NCBI RefSeq assembly: GCF_030272615.1
Contig: NC_081412.1
Span: 38,444,911-38,508,910 of the forward strand
DNA length: 64,000 bases
Reading direction: 5' to 3'
From: Cryptomeria japonica
Taxonomy: Eukaryota > Streptophyta > Pinopsida > Cupressales > Cupressaceae
The position numbers were made by a program, and so were the translations under genes. Positions 12,062 through 25,091 of this stretch are shown one piece after another. Under the pieces are notes generated by a model. It was not told where the DNA came from, ran no database searches, and worked only from the letters and a program-made list of their open reading frames with translations. Positions within the stretch are counted from its first letter, which is position 1, and each line of letters starts with the position of its first letter.

Positions 12062-15000
12062 TTGTGCTTTCATGGAATGTGAGGGGCTTGAACAGTGGCC
12101 CTAGACAAAAAACTGTTTGGGATTTGATTAGGAATAATTCAACTGATTCCTATTTTTGCAAGAAACTAAATTGTCTATGGAGAGTATGATGGGTCTAGTG
12201 CCAAAGCTATGGGGGAGAGGTGAGTGTCTATGTGTTGGGGCAGCTGGATCCTCTGGAGGGGTGGCATGTCTTTCAAACCCTTTAGGATTTCACCCATTAT
12301 GGTGGGTTGCCCCCATATCTTCTTTATCCAGGGTCATCTCTAGTGTTGAGACTGGGAAACCCATCTTGTTTTCTAACATCTATGCCCCTACAGATTTTCA
12401 GGGTAAGCAAAACTTATAGTCCCATATTTCTTGTATGCGAAGGCTAGCTCCTTTTCATCCTTGGATTATGGCAAGTGACTTCAATGCCATCCTTGAGTTG
12501 AGTGAAAAGAAAGGGGGTGTCATGTGACTGGAGCCTTCTTCGGTCCTATTTCAGGATAATATATCCTTGTTGTAGCTTGTTGACATTAAGCCTGGCAATG
12601 GTTTGTTTACTTGGAAAAAAAGGAGGATGGTAGAGTATTGGATTGCAGAGAGGTTGGATTGTTTCCTAGTCTCTAATTTCTGGATTGGTGGAGGGTGGTC
12701 CACTAGTACCGAGATTCTCGACTAGAGAGGGTCAGATCACTAGCCCATCAAGCTAGTTTCTTCTTTGGCTCAGGTAGCTCGCTCTCCTTCTTTCAAATTC
12801 CAACTTATGTGGCTTCAAGATCCTTTTCTATAGGTTCTTGTTGTGGAGTGGTGGAGGAGGGGGAAACCACCCTTTAGCACTGCCATGTACTCTTTTGCCA
12901 AGTAGTTACAATTTGTTGAGTTTCATCTTAAACAATGGAACCACTAGGGTTTCGGGAATATTTTTCATGCGAAGAATGCTTCTCAACTTGTGTTGAATGG
13001 GATCACTAGCAAAATCAAAGAGTATGGTCTATCTGATGATTTGTTTAGCGAGGAGGATAGGGCTATCAAGGTGGTTGAGGAATGGGAGCTCAGGGAAGAA
13101 ATATACTAGAAGCAGAGAGCTCGTATTGAATGGCTGAAGGAGGGGGACAAGAACACTTCTTTCTTCTTCAACTCAGTGAAAGTAAGAAGACATGGAAATT
13201 CCATCCATGTTCTGGTTAATGATAGAGGTGAGCAGTGCTTATCCTTGTAGGAGATCTCTAGGGAGTCATTACAGTTCTTTCAGGCCCTATTCTGGGAGGA
13301 CCCCCTAGGGGATTCGGTGGTGGAGAATCAAGTTCTTGATTGCATTCCATCTCTAGTCATGGGGGAGATTAATGAGAAACTTTTGTGTCCTATTTTATTG
13401 GATGAGCTTGAGAGAATTGTCTTTCACATGAGGAAAGGAAAATCTCCTAGACCAGATGGGTTCCCGGTGGAATTCTTTCAAGAGTTTTGGGATATTATCA
13501 AACTAGATTTATTGGATGTAGTCCAGGAGTCCCAGAGGAACAAGCAGATGCTTTGGGCATTGAATGCAACTTTCATTGCTCTAATCCCCAAGTGTGATGG
13601 GGCTGACTGGTTAGGATAGTTCCACCCTATATCTCTCTGCAATGTGGTTTATAAGATCATCTCTAAGCTGATAGCGGATAGATTGAAGAAGTGCTTGGGG
13701 AATGTCATCTCTAAGGAGAAAAGTGGTTTTGTGGATGGTTGCCAAATTCTAGATGGTGTGGTCATTGCTACGGAGACCATTCATTCTATGGCTTCATCCA
13801 AGGAAAAAGCTATGTTTACCAAGATGGATATGGCTAAGGTGTATGATAGAGTTTGGTGGTCCTTCCTTCTAAAGATCCTCAGGGCCTTTGGTTTTGCTGA
13901 CGAGTAGGTCTAGTGGGTTATGAGTTGTGTTACATCTACTTCTTTCTTAGTGCTTATTAATGTAGACCATACTAAGTTGTTTGGTGCTTCCAAGGGTCTT
14001 CACCAGGGGGACCCTCTCGCACCTTGTTTATTCATTCTTCTGGCTGAGAGTTTGGGGAGGCTGATTAAGCATAATGTGGGGCTAGGTATTATTCAGGGTT
14101 GGAGATGGGGTAATGACCTATAGCTATAGTCACATTTGCAGTTTGTGGATGACATGACCCTTATGGGGCTGGCTCAGGTCAGAGAAGCTACTAATCTATG
14201 AAAGGTCTTGGATGTTTATCTTGCAGCCTCGGGCCAGCTGATCAATGAGGATTAATCTTCTATCATCTTTTTCAATACTCCTAAAACTATTCAAAGGATG
14301 ATTTCTCTTATATTGAGATTACAAGAGAGCTCCCTGCCCTTGATCTATTTGGGTATTCCTATTTCTCCTAGCAACCCTCCTAGGGAGTCTTGGCAGGGCA
14401 TTTTGGATAAATTTCACACAAAGGTTGATCATTGGACTCACAAATGGCTATCTTTTGTTGGGAGGGTTCAACTGATCCATTCGGTGGTTCAGGCTCTTCC
14501 GATCTATCAATGTATGCTTCATGTGGCCCCTAAGTGGTTCTTGAACGATTTGGACTCTCTAGCTAGGCAATTCTTATGGGCAGGCAATCTTTCCTCATCC
14601 AAATGGAGTTTGGTCAATTGGGACCTAGTGTGTAGCCCGAAGTAGTTAGGGGGGATTGGTTTAAGATAGTCTATTCTTTTTGGGGAAGCACTGGCTACTA
14701 AATTGTATTGGAGGTGGTGTGTGGAGTAGGATCGAGGCTGGGCTAGGATTTTGGCCAACAAATATATTTTGAGGATCCCAATGGAGGAAATCCCTAGGTA
14801 TCCACTTGAGGGAAAGGGCTCTTCAATCTGGTACACTCTCAACAGGGGGGCTACTCTCATTAAGTCTGGGCTTTTTTGGATCTATAGAAGGGGGGAAGAG
14901 GTCCTTTTCTGGAATGATTCTTGGGATGGATATCCCCCAATCCTTGATCAGTTTCCTTACCTTGGGAATCTGAGCCAAAGCTTTTTGGAGGCAGGATGGT

Positions 15001-16362
15001 CAAGGGTGAGTGACTTCAAGGCTATTTATAGGTGTGGTAGGCTAGATTTGGAGTGGTGGAAGGCTCCTATTGAGTGGTCGATTGTTGGGATGGAGGAAGA
15101 GTGTGCAGAGTTGCAGGGCATTCTGGCGAGTAGACACTGTAGCTTCCTCAAGGGAAGGGATGGGCTTGCTAGGTCTCCAAATCCTAAGGGAGTTTTTATG
15201 GTGGCTAGTGGATACCGGGAATTGTTGAACCAAGGACCCGATGAAGGAGAGGTGAACTAGTGGAAACAGGTGTGGAATATTGTTTCTTGGCTGAAGTGTA
15301 ACTAGTTTGCTTGGACCTTGGCTTTGAATAGATGTCTTACTTGGGACAATATCCGTAATGGGGGATTCCTGGGGCCTTCTATTTGTGTTTTGTGTGGTAA
15401 TGGGGAGGAAGATTCCTCACACCTATTCTTCAGATGTCCCTTCTCTATGCTTATTTGGCATTATTGGTGGGGGGTGTGGAAGCATCCTTGTGTCCATGCG
15501 GACTCTCTAGTGGAGTTCTGGAGTAGTTTGGGTAGACCTCCTATCTTGTCCTCCTTCCTCCAGATTGTCTGGTATATTGGGCCCATCTTCATTCTGTGGC
15601 AGATCTGGCTGGAGAGGAATAGAAGGATCTTTCGTGAGGTCAGATTGTTTGTTCAACAAGTTTGGAATAGGATCATTTCCATGATCCAGGAGACAGTGGA
15701 AGCTAAATGTGAGGTTAATTTTCTGCTGAGTAGAGATGAGGCAGACATTGTGAGTAGGTTTGGCTTGCAGGAGCTGTCTCCTGCCTTAGCTTGTGTCAGG
15801 AGAGGTAGACGGGCTATAAAGAAGGTGCAAAGGGTGCGTATGTGGATACCCCCTTAGGATGGGATTATCAAGATTAACACTGATGGCTCATCTAGGGGTA
15901 ACCCAGGCCCAGCTAGAGTTAGTGGTGTTGGCAGGAATAGTAGGGGGGGCGGTTGTTTTCCTCTTTTTGATTCATAAATGGAGGCACTCTAATAATTTTA
16001 TGGAAGGATTTTCTATTCTCTACACCCTAGAGTGGGCTTGGGAGCAGGGACGTAGGCAGGTGATTTGTGAATTAGATTCACAACTTGTTGTTAACTTGTT
16101 GAATGAGCAAAAGGTGAATGGGATCCAGTGGCAGTTGGTAGGGATTATTTAGCAGATTCTTCATATTAGTTATTTAATGGAGCAGGTGTCTTCCATCCAC
16201 ATCCCTCGTGAATGAAATAGAGCAGTTGATTGTCTGGCAAAGTGGGCCTCGAAACATGGTAGTGATTGGAAAGTTGATGGTTGGGAGCATCTCTCCGAGG
16301 ATCAATCTTAGGACTTGCAGAAGATTTTCACTGAGGATATGGATGGTTATGTAGCTGGTTGA
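12061..16362 (+). pseudogene. LINE ORF2: endonuclease, RT, zinc domain, RNase H
   Basis: The endonuclease (12061-12790) keeps SWNVRGL, QETK and SNIYAP. A frameshift near 12155 and stops break it, and the expected GDFN block reads ASDFN. RT motifs run from about 13400 to 14650: GKSPRPDGFP, FHPISLCNVVYKIISK, GLHQGDPLAP, and the catalytic FVDDM at 14142-14156. A Trp/Cys-rich zinc-binding segment lies at 15300-15480 (CVLCGNGEEDSSHLFFRC). RNase H spans about 15857-16290, with NTDGSSRGNPGP, CELDSQLVV and RAVDCLAKWA. The protein would copy its own RNA at a nicked target. More than 25 stops make it inactive; many sit where Trp or Gln is expected. Confidence 0.88.
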
Positions 16363-16435
16363 AGTGGGGTTGGCTTGTTGGTTCTATCCTAGGGCCCGGG
16401 GCTCTGACTCTCTTTGTAATTCTTGTTATTGAGTT

Positions 16436-16480
16436 TCAATAAAGTTCTTACCCTTTTATTCAAAAAAATAAAAATAAAAA
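16436..16480 (+). terminator. LINE poly(A) signal and A-rich tail
   Basis: AATAAA at about 16439 is followed by TTCTTACCC and a run of A with scattered T from 16465. This is the expected 3' end of a target-primed LINE copy. Confidence 0.75.
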
Positions 16481-17380
16481 TTAAATACTTGGTAAATCAA
16501 TGAATAAATAATTAATACAAATCTATTAACATTAAATCAAATAAATTAAATAAATCAATTAAATTGATCCCCAATAAATAAATACAAAATCTCAACAATA
16601 AATAAATACCAAATAATCAATTAGCCAAATAAATAAATAATATCCACACTAGAATAAGTTAATTTAAGCATTAATAAATTACTTTAGTCCAATTATTAAT
16701 TAAATAGTAAACACATACTTGCATCACCTCGAGAAACCTGACAAAAGGGTTAACATCAACACAAGACTCTAACCACCAACTTACGCCACAACACAACTGA
16801 CAAGGTGAACCTCTCAGCCTAGAGTATGAGACAAAAACACATGCCATCTCCAACAACTTTCCATTGGGAGAGGACACTCTCAGACCTGTGAGATCAAGTG
16901 GAGTCGATGTTCGATACCTACAATCTTGCATACACCACTGAACATAATATGATACATATACAACATATATACATCATGATAAACAAGCAAGTGAAAAGAG
17001 AATCGTAACACCTTATCATGCTCGCAATGGGTGATAAGGCATCATCCCATTCATGAAGATACTATAAGACAATCACAAACATTGTAGCATCAATTAAAAC
17101 ATCACAATCATAGAAGAGGGTTAGCATAATCATAATGTCATCAGAATCTCGTAAGAAATATGATCCGTCATGAATAATGAACACGTATAAATCATAAAAT
17201 ATAGACCCATCTTCAAATCCAATTCAATCATGAAATAGGGTTAGTACATAGCATGATACCAAAAAATCATAATAAAGTAGACTAAGCTAGATCAATAAAA
17301 TCCTTTGATGTATAGAAAGACAAGATGAATCAAGGAGGTGCACTGCAGGGGTGGGGATTAGGCTTAGTATTGTTAGCAAC
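16481..17380. other. AT-rich non-coding sequence
   Basis: The first 200 bases are low-complexity AATAAATAAAT-type sequence. The rest has no ORF or repeat I can classify. It is probably the right half of the sequence the LINE inserted into. Confidence 0.4.
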
Positions 17381-18606
17381 AATCAAGAAGGAAGACTAAG
17401 AGGGGGTGGGGTTGAATCAGTCTTCACCTGATCAAAAAATTTAACTTCAAAAACAGATCTGACAAACTACAATAATAAGATAGATAAGCAAGTTGAAGGC
17501 ACAACACACAACACCAAGATTTTGACATGGAAAACCTGGTTAAGGGAATTGGAACCTATCCATAGTAAGATGATACTCTGTATTAGTATGTTAAAATATT
17601 ACAATTGAAAATGCACATGCATTCAAACACACTACCTAGAGCACATTGCTCAAAAGATAATTGCTCGAAAGGCTACAACCCTCAAGGAAGTCTCACTGAC
17701 TTACAATAAGATTTGTACTACAATCCAGAAGAAATGAAGTGAAAGAACAACATCTCCAAATGCCTGATTACATTTTCAGTTAAGAACGGTTGTCTTCCCT
17801 ACAACACCAATCTCTCTCAATATCAACACCAAAGGATAAATCTCTTGTTCACACATACACCACTCTTTGATAATGTAGACACAACATCGACTCCTCAATT
17901 ATATGAATATATCACCTATATATGTAATTCATCAACCTTGATAACAAGGTCGACTAAACCCTCAATTATAAAATTACACCACACGATACAAAGATAAACT
18001 ATCAGACCAATATAATGATTTACATAGCATAGCATATACCTAAATCAAATTCCCAAATGCACAGCTCTACCGAAAATCATGCCAAGATCAACTGCAACAT
18101 GCTACACCACCAGAAAAACCACATAACATGACAATAATCAATGGTTCATAGAAACCACCAAAATCTCACACAACGATCAATATAGATTGACAAAACAAAT
18201 AGGACATGAATAGGAAACACTAGCAAGCACATAAGAATCATTAGAAACAATTGCACCAACACCACTTATCAAATCTTCATCTATCAACATTTGAAAGCTC
18301 AAGAACACAACCAATTAGCAACTATCACAAAGAAAGATAACTTGTGGAGAACTGAATCATGATCCATCTGAAATGAAGATACAAAAGACCATCCCAAGCA
18401 ATATCCCAAAATCTCAACACAAGATCTTATCAGACTAGAATATACTGGAGGATATAGTAGATTCTACAAAAGTAGTGATCAGCAAAACAACACTACAAAC
18501 CGAATCAAGATCTTCCCAATCTACAATCACCAGAGCAATAAAAAGGAATATGTTGACATTAATTATAACATATCCTAGCAGCAACAATGCCCAACAATAT
18601 TCAACA
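17381..18606 (-). repeat. 3' LTR of the 17-24 kb copia element
   Basis: Starts on the minus strand with TGTTGAATATTG at 18606. It aligns along its length with 23160-24398, including the shared ACAACACACAACACCAAGAT block. Confidence 0.85.
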
Positions 18607-18620
18607 ATCTCCCCTTTGGC
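18607..18620 (-). other. Polypurine tract of the 17-24 kb copia element
   Basis: The minus strand reads GCCAAAGGGGAGATT directly next to the LTR start. A second purine run lies at 18726-18740, and a C12-A9 homopolymer block at 18786-18806. Confidence 0.75.
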
Positions 18621-18929
18621 ATTGATGGCAACATATAAATGTGAAAAATAGTCAATGCAAAGCAAGAAGATATCTCCAACAAACTCCCCCTAAGATTAGG
18701 ACATATAAAGTAGTTTTTCACATGATCTCTCTCCCCCTTTGATAGCAATGCCAAATATCTCAAAACAAATGATCAAACTATCTCTCCCCCCCCCCCCAAA
18801 AAAAAACATGAATCTCAGGAATCTTTCCCTCAAAAACACAGACTACTCCAACAGAGGAGCACCACCAACTCACCTATCTAGATAAAAAGATAAGGCTCTG
18901 AAATCCACTAGATTTATGCAACTCAATGC

Positions 18930-21900
18930 ATCTAGTTATCATAAAGAGGGGTAGATACCCCTAACTTGTCTCTTAAATAGACAAATGTATCTACAATCAA
19001 AGGCTTAGTGAAAATATTACCTATTTGTTCCTTTGTAGATGCATACTCCAGCTTTACCTTCTTTTTACTGACTTTCTATCTCAAGTAATGCTATTTGATT
19101 GACACATGCTTAGTCTTTGAATGTTGCATTGGATTCTTTGACATGTTAATAAAATTGTAATTATCACAGTATATAATAGTAGGCTCATCACAATTAACTC
19201 TGATATCCTTCAAAATTTTCTTCATCCAAACTACCTAAGTGCAATTACTAGCAGCAACAATATACTCAACTTTGATAGTAGATAAGGACATTGAATCTTG
19301 TTTCTTACTAGCCCATGAAACTAGCTTATTTCCTAAAAATAATGCTCCACTGGTAGTGCTCTTCCGGTCATCAACATCACCAGCCCAATTTGCATCAGTG
19401 TAAACACATAGCATGAAATCATCATTCCTCAAATACCATGGACCATAATCTACAGTTCCCTTCAGGTATCTAAATATCCTCTTAACAGTAGTGACATGAC
19501 CCTCTTTTGGATCATCATGATATCTAGCAGCCATGCACACAACATGCATATGTTCAGCCTAGTCTGAGTAATATATAGAAGTCCACCAACCATATATCTA
19601 TACAAGCTCCGATTGGCTTTTGAAGATTCATCATTCTTCGACAATTTACAACCAGTCACTATAGGAGTTCCAACTGGTTTGGAGTCGTCTAACCCAAATT
19701 TCTTTTGCAATTCCTTCACATACTTAGTTTGAGATATAAATATACCTTTTGTAGTCTATGAAATTTGCAAACCTAAGAAAAATTTCATCTCACCAATCAT
19801 AGACATCTCCAATTCTTTCTACATATCATCGACAAACTTCATGCTCAAGTCATCATCACCTCCAAAGATAATATCATAAACAAAGACTTCAACAGTCAGA
19901 ATGTTCTCATTTTTGATATTAAAATATAGATTGCTATCAGCAACACCTTTAGTGAATCCCAATTTCAACAAATACTTATCTAATCTAGCATATCAGGCTC
20001 TAGGGGCTTGTTTCAATCCATAAAGTGCTTTCTTCAAGTTATATACCATGTCTCCTTGATCTGATAATGAAAATCCATTAGGTTGCTCAAGGTATACTTC
20101 TTCCTCAAGATCACCATTCAAAAAAGTAGATTTGACATCCATCTGATATACCTTGAAATCTTTGTAAGTAGCATAAGCAAGCAACAGTCTAGCAGCTTCA
20201 AGTCTGGCAACCAGAGCAAAAGTCTCCTCATAATCAATTCCTTCTTGTTGTGAATACCCTTTGCAAACAAGTCTAGCTTTATTTCTGACAACTTCACTGG
20301 CTTCATTCAACTTGTTTTTTAATACCCATTTAGTACCAATAATATTCTTATCCTTAGGTCTAGGCACAAGTTTCCATGTGTTATTCTTCTCAATCTAATC
20401 TAATTTTTCTTCCATAGCTCTCATCCAACTTTCATCTTTACAAGCTTCAACAACATCTTTAGGTTCAACTTTAGAAATCAAACATACTTATTTAGGAGCT
20501 AACCTTCTTCTAGTCATCACACCTTTATTCTTATCACCAATAATCTGATTTTCAAAATGATTCAATCTTACGTACCTCTAAGTCTTCTGCTTGTTCTAAT
20601 TGTTAGGTTCCTGCACCTCTTCACTAGGAGCAACAACATTCGGTTTAACTATCTCTACCAGATCATTCTGCTTAGACTCTTCAGTTTGCATAGGGGCTTA
20701 AACAATATGTTTTCCATCATCATATCCACATGCTCTGATCTCTTTCCCAGGGTTCTCATCCACCTTCACATTTTCACTCTCCACTCTTTTTCTCAGTCTC
20801 TTATTATAGCACCGATAGGATTTTCTCTTTGTATAATATCCCAAGAAAATTCCTTCATCACTTCTAGCATCAAACTTTCTTATATCCTCATCTCTCTTGA
20901 TATAAAATTTACTACCAAATACTTTGAAATATATCAAAGTAGGAACATGACCAAACCAAAGTTCATAAAGGGTCTTACTGGTATCACCTTTAATGTGAAC
21001 TCTGTTGAATGTGTAAACAATAGTGCAAATAGCTTCTCTCCAGTAGATTTTTGGAACATTTCTTTCAATCAGCATAGTCCTTACAACATCCAACATAGTT
21101 CCTTTCAATAACTCCATTTTTGTTGAGGGGTTCTAGGAGTAGATAATTGTCTTCTAAGTCCATGCTTCTCACATAATGAATTGAACTCATTGGAATAGAA
21201 TTCTCCACCTCTATCATATCTCAGACATTTCACCTTCAATCCAAACTCGGTCTCCACCTTTGCTTTGAATATCTTGAATTTGTCCAATTCTTCTGATTTC
21301 TCCTTCAAAAAGATAATTCACATCATCCTAGAATAATCATCAATTAGTAGCATAAAATATCTATCACCCTACACACTTCTAACACTTGTAGGTCCACATA
21401 GGTTAGTATGCACAAGATCTAGCAGTCCATCAGATGTATACTATTTTCTCTTGAAATAAATCCTTGTTTTCTTACCCAACTAACAATCCTTACATATAGA
21501 ATTAGCAGGCTTAACAATCTTAGGTAGATCTCTGATAGTATGAGTAGAAAAAATCTTAATCATTGAATCAAAATTAACATGACACATTCTCCTATGCCAC
21601 AACCAACTTTCATTAATCTGAGCAATCAAACAACTTTTCTCACCGGCATTCAAATGAAACATTTTACCTTTATTCTTAGTTCCAGATGCAATCTCTAAAC
21701 TGGAGGCTTTTAGGATCTTGCATTTTCCATCCTTGAATTGTAGATCATAACCTTTATCAACCATCTCTCCAACACTCAAAATATTATGCTTCAAACCTTC
21801 AACATACAAGACATCATCAGTGTTATGCTTACCATCAGAAGAAATAGAACCTCTCCCACAGATCACATAGGCTTTTTCATCTCCCAATCTAACTATTCCA

Positions 21901-23123
21901 CCATCATACATTTCCATGCTTACAAATTTCTTTTATCACCGGTCATATGATGTGAACAACCATTGCCAATTACCCATTCATCTTTCTCTTCAACTTTAGT
22001 AGCTAAAGCTTTCTCCTCAATAGTACAACTTGTGGAATCAATAGGTACAAGTCTATCATCCTTAATGAAAATAAACGCAACTTAATTTCCTTCTGATTCT
22101 TCATCTGTAACAGCCTCATTAGCAGAATAATAACAATTCTTCTTATTCCTATACTTCCAGTTAGGCTTGTAAGGCTTATCATACTTCTCATGCTTGTTGT
22201 ATCTATCATTTCTATCATGCTTATCAAACCTATCATGCATGTCATATTTACCCATTCTCTCCAAAAATCTAGAATAAAATGTCTATCTTATTGCAAGAGA
22301 AACATTTCAAAGGAAACTTTCCATCATACTTACTAGATCCTTTAGGCAATCTCCAGGAAATCAATGCTTCAAGTTCATCTATCTCTCTTTCTTTCTCTTC
22401 CATCTCTTTTCTATCTCTTTCATATCTAGATATTTTGCATTCATTGGGATCATACTTTTACTTACTAGATACAAATGTAGATACTCTGAATTCTATCTCA
22501 TACTTTCCATGTGATTCTCCAAACTCGCTTATCTCAAATGCAACAATCTTTCCAACCAGCATACCACTTGTTGCTTTAGTCACACTCTGGATCTCATCAA
22601 TAGCAGCAACCTTATGTTTATAGGCAGGAGGCAAAGATCTTAGCATCTTAGCAACAATTTCATCTTCCTCAATGGTTCCATCAGCACATCTGATACCTAG
22701 GACAAGGTCATTCACCTTAGCCATAAAATAGTCTATGTTCTCATCGTCTCCCATCTTTAATGTCTCATACTTTCCTTTCAAACTCTTCAACTTAGTAACT
22801 TTCACTTGTTTATCACCTCCATACAGGATCTCAACCTTCTCCTAGATCTCATGTGTGGTCTGAAGTCCCATTACATTTATCATCTCCGAATTAGTCAGGG
22901 CACTAAGCAATGCTTCCTTCACTCTAATGTTATGTTCAACTTACTTGATCTCATCCCGAGTAGTTGGTCCATTCAAAGGAATAGTAAAGGCATTCTTTAT
23001 GATCTTCTAGTAATCCTCTCCAAGACATTTCAAGTGTACTTCCATCTAGTTCTTCCATATAGCATAGTTACTTCCATCAAACCTCGGACTGTCCTTCTTA
23101 AAGATAACACCTTGAGCTGCCAT
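18930..23123 (-). pseudogene. gag-pol: Copia gag-pol polyprotein, broken
   Basis: Start at 23123 (MAAQGVIFKKDSPRFDGSNY), a standard copia Gag opening. A knuckle remnant (KCFSCNK) lies at about 22300. At the protease (about 21980) the expected DSG reads GNG, so the catalytic Asp is lost. The GAG-pre-integrase HHCC motif is intact (WHRRMCHVNF ... ICKDC). In the integrase the first acidic residue of DDE is Asn (HTNLCGP), the second is present (YDRGGEF), and the Glu lies in a shifted frame. RT spans about 20370-19720: [20 protein letters not shown] is clear, but the catalytic FVDD reads FVYD. RNase H is at about 19420-18930 (YTDANWAGDVDDRKS, QIGNIFTKPL). Numerous stops and frameshifts. Confidence 0.88.
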
Positions 23124-23142
23124 CCCAGATCTCCTCAAGAAG

Positions 23143-23156
23143 TTAATCTTCTACCA
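23143..23156 (-). other. Putative primer binding site, atypical
   Basis: Between the LTR end and the Gag start the minus strand reads TGGTAGAAGATTAA. Position and the leading TGG fit a primer site, but it matches the usual TGGTATCAGAGC only at the start. Confidence 0.45.
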
Positions 23157-23159
23157 GAG

Positions 23160-24398
23160 AATCAAGAAGGAAGACTAAGAGGGGGGGTGAATCAGTCTTC
23201 ACTAGATCAGAAAATTTAACTACAAAAGCAGATCTGACAAACCCCAGTAATAAGATGGATAAGAAAATTGAAAGCACAACACACAACACCAAGATTTTCA
23301 TGTGGAAAACCCAGTTAAGGGAAAAGCCATAGTGGGAACCTACCCACTATAAGATGATACTTAGCGGTAGTATGTGAAAATATTATAATGGGGACTACAC
23401 ATGCATTCAGGCACATTGTCTAGAGCTCACTACTCAAAAGATAATTACCTGGAAGGCTACAACTCTCAGGGAAGTCTCACTGACTTGCAACAAGATTTGG
23501 ACTACAATTCGGAAGAAATGAAATAAAAGAATAGCATCTCCAAATGCTTTATTATAGTTTTGATTAAGCACAATTGTCTGGCCTACAACACCAATCTCTC
23601 TCAATCTCAACACCAAAGGATAAATCTCTTATTTGAACATACACCACTCTTTGATAATGCAAACACAACATCAACTCCTAAATTATATGAATATATCACC
23701 TATATATATAGTTCATCAACCTTGATAACAAGGTTGGCTAAACCCTCAATCCTCAATTACAAAATTACATCACATGATACAAAGATCGACCATTGGACCA
23801 ATATAATGATTTAAATAGCATAGCATGGACCTAAATCAAATTCCCAAACACTCCACCAAAAATAAAGGCAAGATCAACTGCAACACGCTACACCACCAGG
23901 AAAACCACCACATAACACGAAAATCATCACCAGTTCATAGAAACCACCAAAAGCTCTCACAACAATCAATGCTGATTGAAAAAACAAATAGGACACAAAT
24001 AGGAAACACCAGCAAGCATGTTAGAATCATTAGAAACAACTACACCAACACCACTTATCAAATCTTCATCTGTCAACGCCTGAAAGCTCAAGAACACAAC
24101 CAATCAGCAACTATCATGAAGAAAGATAACTTGTGGAGCACTAAATCATGATCCATTTGAAATGAAGATACAAAAGACCATCCCAAGAAATATCTCAAAA
24201 TCTCAACACAAGATCTAATCACACCAGAATATACTGGAGGATATATTGGACTACAAAAACAATGATCAACAAAACAACACTGCAAACTGGATCATAAGAT
24301 CTTCCCAATCTGCAATCACCAAAGCCATACATAGGAATATGTTGACATCAATGACAACAACATATCCTAGTAGTAGCAATGACCAACAATATTCAACA
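23160..24398 (-). repeat. 5' LTR of the 17-24 kb copia element
   Basis: Begins on the minus strand with TGTTGAATATTG at 24398 and ends at about 23160 beside the primer site. It is the counterpart of 17381-18606. Confidence 0.85.
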
Positions 24399-24404
24399 AT
24401 TATC

Positions 24405-25090
24405 AATGTTAGGGTCAAAGTTTAATTAGGGTTAGCTAGGATAAATATTGGGTTCAAGGTTAAGGTTAGGGTTGGGGTTGGGGTTGGGGTTAGGGTTTAA
24501 TAAGGGATAGGATTGAGGATAAGGTTGGGTTAAGGGTTAAATAAGGGTTATAGTTAGTGTTTAGACTCAAGTAAGGTGAGGGATCTAAGATAAATCACAA
24601 GGTTAAGGTTCTAAAATAAAGTTGGAGTAAGGGTTAGGGTATAATTTAGGTTAGATTCTATTTAATATTAGGGTTAAGTTAGAGTTTAATTAGGCTTATG
24701 GTTCAATTAGGGTTAGGGTTATAAGATGAATCTTTGAGTTGGGGTTAGGGTTACTATTAGTGTTAGGTTAGAGATATGATTAAGGTTAGGGTTAGGTTCA
24801 AGGTTCAACTAGAGTGTAATTAGGGTTAGGATTCAATTAGTATTAGAGTTAAATTAGAGTTAGGGTATTATATTATTATTAGAATTAGTCTTAAATTAGG
24901 GTTAGGGTATAATTAGGGTCAGGTTTGGGGCTTAATTAGGGTCAAGGGTATAATTAGGATTAGGGTTAGGGTTTAATTAAGGTAAGGTTAAGGTTAGGGT
25001 TCTTGGATAAAACTTGAGGTGAAGGTTAGGGTTAGTGTTAGGGTTAGTGTTACTGCTAGTGTTAGGGTCAAGGTTTAATTAGGGTTAGTG
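24405..25090. repeat. Degenerate TTAGGG-like array, left block
   Basis: Irregular repeats of GGTTAGGGTT, GGGTTGGGGTT and AATTAGGGTTAG fill this stretch. The core word is TTAGGG, mixed with TTGGGG and AATTAGGG variants, so units are not in a single clean register. No coding potential. It is an interstitial telomere-like satellite rather than a real chromosome end, because unrelated DNA flanks both sides. Confidence 0.8.
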
Positions 25091-25091
25091 G

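Larger units (their letters stand above)
10450..16480 (+). mobile_element. L1-type LINE with RNase H, near full length, inactive
   Basis: A G-rich 5' leader (10450-10640) is followed by an ORF1 remnant (10679-12061), an ORF2 remnant (12061-16362), an AATAAA signal and an A-rich tail (16465-16480). ORF2 carries endonuclease, reverse transcriptase, a C-terminal zinc-binding segment and RNase H, in the order known for plant L1 elements. Many stops and several frameshifts interrupt both ORFs. Base composition is clearly more G-rich than the flanks. I could not find a convincing target-site duplication. Confidence 0.9.
17381..24398 (-). mobile_element. Copia LTR retrotransposon, complete but dead
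   Basis: Two LTRs (17381-18606 and 23160-24398) flank a single gag-pol region on the minus strand. Domain order is Gag, protease, integrase, RT, RNase H, which defines copia. The LTRs look roughly 85-90% alike where I compared them, so the insertion is old. The 5' LTR directly abuts the telomere-like array. I could not find a matching target duplication. The 3' LTR ends (minus) in CTTGATT rather than the usual CA, so that boundary may be a few bases off. Confidence 0.88.

Noticed and set aside
20557-21111. 184-codon plus-strand ORF
   Set aside because: It is antisense to the copia pol region, whose minus-strand domains are clear.
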